DNA of 64,000 nt from positions 48,291,670-48,355,669 of the forward strand of contig OZ025248.1 in assembly GCA_964019135.1 (NCBI GenBank), given 5' to 3'. Under the pieces are notes generated by a model. That model worked only from the letters and a program-made list of their open reading frames with translations, was not told where the DNA came from and searched no databases. Position 1 is the first letter of the stretch; every line of letters starts with the position of its first letter. Of this stretch, positions 51,501 to 57,500 are shown in pieces. Source of the DNA: Arenicola marina. Its lineage: Eukaryota; Annelida; Polychaeta; Arenicolidae. A program made the position numbers and the translations under genes.

Positions 51501-54500
51501 ACGACAGATACTCTAGAGGGGGATGAACTGTAAGGGTGGGTGGGGTACGAGCATTAACGGCCGCCATGATGACAGATACTCTAGAGGGGGATGAACTGTG
51601 AGGGTGGGTGGGGTACGAGCATTAACGGCCGCCATGATGACAGATACTCTAGAGGGGGATGAACTGTGAGGGTGGGTGGGGTACGAGCATTAACGGCCGC
51701 CATGACGACAGATACTCTAGAGGTGGATGAACTGTGAGGGTGGGTGGGGTACGAGCATTAACGGCCGCCATGATGACAGATACTCTAGAGGTGGATGAAC
51801 TGTGAGGGTGGGTGGGGTACGAGCATTAACGGCCGCCATGATGACAGATACTCTAGAGGGGGATGAACTGTGAGGGTGGGTGGGGTACGAGCATTAACGG
51901 CCGCCATGACGACAGATACTCTAGAGGTGGATGAACTGTGAGGGTGGGTGGGGTACGAGCATTAACGGCCGCCATGATGACAGATACTCTAGAGGTGGTT
52001 GATCTGTGAGGGTGGGTGGGTGGGGTACGAGCATTAACGGCCGCCATGATGACAGATACTCTAGAGGTGGATGAACTGTGAGGGTGGGTGAGGTACGAGC
52101 ATTAACGGCCGCCATGACGACAGATACTCTAGAGGTGGATGAACTGTGAGGGTGGGTGGGGTACGAGCATTAACGGCCGCTTTGATGACAGATACTCTAG
52201 AGGTGGATGAACTGTGAGGGTGGGTGGGGTACGAGCATTAACGGCCGCCATGATGACAGATACTCTAGAGGTGGATGAACTGTGAGGGTGGGTGGGGTAC
52301 GAGCATTAACGGCCGCCATGATGTCAGATACTCTAGAGGGGGATGAACTGTGAGGGTGGTTGGGGTACGAGCATTAACGGCCGCCATGATGACAGATACT
52401 CTAGAGGTGGATGAACTGTGAGGGTGGGTGGGGTACGAGCATTAACGGCCGCCATGATGACAGATACTCTAGAGGGGGATGAACTGTGAGGGTGGGTGGG
52501 GTACGAGCATTAACGGCCGCCATGATGACAGATACTCTAGAGGTGGATGAACTGTGAGGGTGGTTGGGGTACGAGCATTAACGGCCGCCATGATGACAGA
52601 TACTCTAGAGGGGGATGAACTGTGAGGGTGGGTGGGGTACGAGCATTAACGGCCGCCATGATGACAGATACTCTAGAGGTGGATGAACTGTGAGGGTGGG
52701 TGGGGTACGAGCATTAACGGCCGCCATGATGACAGATACTCTAGAGGTGGATGAACTGTGAGGGTGGGTGGGGTACGAGCATTAACGGCCGCCATGATGA
52801 CAGATACTCTAGAGGTGGATGAACTGTGAGGGTGGGTGGGGTACGAGCATTAACGGCCGCCATGATGACAGATACTCTAGAGGTGGATGAACTGTGAGGG
52901 TGGGTGGGGTACGAGCATTAACGGCCGCCATGATGACAGATACTCTAGAGGTGGGTGAACTGTGAGGGTGGGTGGGGTACGAGCATTAACGGCCGCCATG
53001 ATGACAGATACTCTAGAGGGGGATGAACTGTGAGGGTGGGTGGGGTACGAGCATTAACGGCCGCCATGATGACAGATACTCTAGAGGTGGATGAACTGTG
53101 AGGGTGGGTGGGGTACGAGCATTAACGGCCGCCATGATGACAGATACTCTAGAGGGGGATGAACTGTGAGGGTGGGTGGGGTACGAGCATTAACGGCCGC
53201 CATGATGACAGATACTCTAGAGGGGGATGAACTGTGAGGGTGGGTGGGGTACGAGCATTACCGGCCGCCATGATGACAGATACTCTAGAGGTGGATGAAC
53301 TGTGAGAGTGGGTGGGGTACGAGCATTAACGGCCGCCATGATGACAGATACTCTAGAGGTGGATGAACTGTGAGGGTGGGTGGGGCACGAGGATTAACGG
53401 CCGCCATGATGACAGATACTCTAGAGGGGGATGAACTGTGAGGGTGGGTGGGGTACGAGCATTAACGGCCGCCATGATGACAGATACTCTAGAGGTGGAT
53501 GAACTGTGAGGGTGGGTGGGGTACGAGCATTAACGGCCGCCATGATGACAGATACTCTAGAGGTGGGTGAACTGTGAGGGTGGGTGGGGTACGAGCATTA
53601 ACGGCCGCCATGATGACAGATACTCTAGAGGTGGATGAACTGTGAGGGTGGGTGGGGTACGAGCATTAACGGCCGCCATGATGACAGATACTCTAGAGGT
53701 GGGTGAACTGTGAGGGTGGGTGGGGTACGAGCATTAACGGCCGCCATGATGACAGATACTCTAGAGGGGGATGAACTGTGAGGGTGGTTGGGGTACGAGC
53801 ATTAACGGCCGCCATGATGACAGATACTCTAGAGGTGGATGAACTGTGAGGGTGGGTGGGGTACGAGCATTAACGGCCGCCATGATGACAGATACTCTAG
53901 AGGGGGATGAACTGTGAGGGTGGGTGGGGTACGAGCATTAACGGCCGCCATGATGACAGATACTCTAGAGGTGGATGAACTGTGAGGGTGGGTGGGGTAC
54001 GAGCATTAACGGCCGCCATGATGACAGATACTCTAGAGGTGGGTGAACTGTGAGGGTGGGTGGGGTACGAGCATTAACGGCCGCCATGATGACAGATACT
54101 CTAGAGGTGGATGAACTGTGAGGGTGGGTGGGGTACGAGCATTAACGGCCGCCATGATGACAGATACTCTAGAGGGGGATGAACTGTGAGGGTGGGTGGG
54201 GTACGAGCATTAACGGCCGCCATGATGACAGATACTCTAGAGGTGGATGAACTGTGAGGGTGGTTGGGGTACGAGCATTAACGGCCGCCATGATGACAGA
54301 TACTCTAGAGGTGGATGAACTGTGAGGGTGGGTGGGGTACGAGCATTAACGGCCGCCATGATGACAGATACTCTAGAGGTGGATGAACTGTGAGGGTGGG
54401 TGGGGTACGAGCATTAACGGCCGCCATGATGACAGATACTCTAGAGGTGGATGAACTGTGAGGGTGGGTGGGGTACGAGCATTAACGGCCGCCATGATGG

Positions 54501-57500
54501 CAGATACTCTAGAGGTGGATGAACTGTGAGGGTGGGTGGGGTACGAGCATTAACGGCCGCCATGATGACAGATACTCTAGAGGGGGATGAACTGTGAGGG
54601 TGGGTGGGGTACGAGCATTAACGGCCGCCATGATGACAGATACTCTAGAGGTGGATGAACTGTGAGGGTGGTTGGGGTACGAGCATTAACGGCCGCCATG
54701 ATGACAGATACTCTAGAGGTGGATGAACTGTGAGGGTGGGTGGGGTACGAGCATTAACGGCCGCCATGATGACAGATACTCTAGAGGTGGATGAACTGTG
54801 AGGGTGGGTGGGGTACGAGCATTAACGGCCACCATGATGACAGATACTCTAGAGGGGGATGAACTGTGAGGGTGGGTGGGGTACGAGCATTAACGGCCGC
54901 CATGATGACAGATACTCTAGAGGTGGATGAACTGTGAGGGTGGGTGGGGTACGAGCATTAACGGCCGCCATGATGACAGATACTCTAGAGGGGGATGAAC
55001 TGTGAGGGTGGGTGGGGTACGAGCATTAACGGCCGCCATGATGACAGATACTCTAGAGGGGGATGAACTGTGAGGGTGGGTGGAGTACGAGCATTAACGG
55101 CCGCCATGATGACAGATACTCTAGAGGTGGATGAACTGTGAGGGTGGGTGGGGTACGAGCATTAACGGCCGCCATGATGACAGATACTCTAGAGGTGGAT
55201 GAACTGTGAGGGTGGGTGGGGTACGAGCATTAACGGCTGCCATGATGACAGATACTCTAGAGGTGGATGAACTGTGAGGGTGGGTGGGGTACGAGCATTA
55301 ACGGCCGCCATGATGACAGATACTCTAGAGGTGGATGAACTGTGAGGGTGGGTGGGGTACGAGCATTAACGGCCGCCATGATGACAGATACTCTAGAGGG
55401 GGATGAACTGTGAGGGTGGGTGGGGTACGAGCATTAACGGCCGCCATGATGACAGATACTCTAGAGGTGGATGAACTGTGAGGGTGGGTGGGGTACGAGC
55501 ATTAACGGCCGCCATGATGACAGATACTCTAGAGGAGGATGAACTGTGAGGGTGGGTGGGGTACGAGCATTAACGGCCGCCATGATGACAGATACTCTAG
55601 AGGTGGATGAACTGTGAGGGTGGGTGGGTTACGAGCATTAACGGCCGCCATGATGACAGATACTCTAGAGGTGGATTAACTGTGAGGGTGGGTGGGGTAC
55701 GAGCATTAACGGCCGCCATGACGACAGATACTCTAGAGGTGGATGAACTGTGAGGGTGGGTGGGGTACGAGCATTAACGGCCGCCATGACGACAGATACT
55801 CTAGAGGTGGATGAACTGTGAGGGTGGGTGGAGTTCGAGCATTAACGGCCGCCATGATGACAGATACTCTAGAGGTGGATGAACTGTGAGGGTGGGTGGG
55901 GTACGAGCATTAACGGCCGCCATGATGACAGATACTCTAGAGGGGGATGAACTGTGAGGGTGGGTGGAGTACGAGCATTGACGGCCGCCATGATGACAGA
56001 TACTCTAGATGGGGATGAACTGTGAGGGTGGGTGGAGTACGAGCATTGACGGCCGCCATGATGACAGATACTCTAGAGGTGGATGAACTGTGAGGGTGGG
56101 TGGGGTACGAGCATTAACGGCCGCCATGATGACAGATACTCTAGAGGTGGATGAACTGTGAGGGTGGGTGGGGTACGAGCATTAACGGGCGCCATGATGA
56201 CAGATACTCTAGAGGTGGATGAACTGTGAGGGTGGGTGGGGTACGAGAATTAACGGCCGCCATGATGACAGATACTCTAGAGGGGGATGAACTGTGAGGG
56301 TGGGTGGGGTACGAGCATTGACGGCCGCCATGATGACAGATACTCTAGAGGTGGATGAACTGTGAGGGTGGGTGGGGTACGAGCATTAACGGCCGCCATG
56401 ACGACAGATACTCTAGAGGTGGATGAACTGTGAGGGTGGGTGGGGTACGAGCATTAACGGCCGCCATGATGACAGATACTCTAGAGGGGGATGAACTGTG
56501 AGGGTGGGTGGGGTACGAGCATTAACGGCCGCCATGATGACAGATACTCTAGAGGTGGATGAACTGTGAGGGTGGGTGGGGTACGAGCATTGACGGCCGC
56601 CATGATGACAGATACTCTAGAGGTGGATGAACTGTGAGGGTGGGTGGGGTACGAGCATTAACGGCCGCCATGACGACAGATACTCTAGAGGTGGATGAAC
56701 TGTGAGGGTGGGTGGGGTACGAGCATTAACGGCCGCCATGATGACAGATACTCTAGAGGTGGATGAACTGTGAGGGTGGGTGGAGTACGAGCATTAACGG
56801 CCGCCATGATGACAGATACTCTAGAGGTGGATGAACTGTGAGGGTGGGTGGGGTACGAGCATTAACGGCCGCCATGATGACAGATACTCTAGAGGTGGAT
56901 GAACTGTGAGGGTGGGTGGAGTACGAGCATTGACGGCCGCCATGATGACAGATACTCTAGAGGTGGATGAACTGTGAGGGTGGGTGGGGTACGAGCATTA
57001 ACGGCCGCCATGATGACAGATACTCTAGAGGTGGATGAACTGTGAGGGTGGATGGGGTACGAGCATTAACGGCCGCCATGATGACAGATACTCTAGAGGT
57101 GGATGAACTGTGAGGGTGGTTGGGGTACGAGCATTAACGGCCGCCATGATGACAGATACTCTAGAGGTGGATGAACTGTGAGGGTGGGTGGAGTACGAGC
57201 ATTGACGGCCGCCATGATGACAGATACTCTAGAGGTGGATGAACTGTGAGGGTGGGTGGGGTACGAGCATTAACGGCCGCCATGATGACAGATACTCTAG
57301 AGGTGGATGAACTGTGAGGGTGGATGGGGTACGAGCATTAACGGCCGCCATGATGACAGATACTCTAGAGGTGGATGAACTGTGAGGGTGGGTGGGGTAC
57401 GAGCATTAACGGCCGCCATGATGACAGATACTCTAGAGGTGGATGAACTGTGAGGGTGGTTGGGGTACGAGCATTAACGGCCGCCATGACGACAGATACT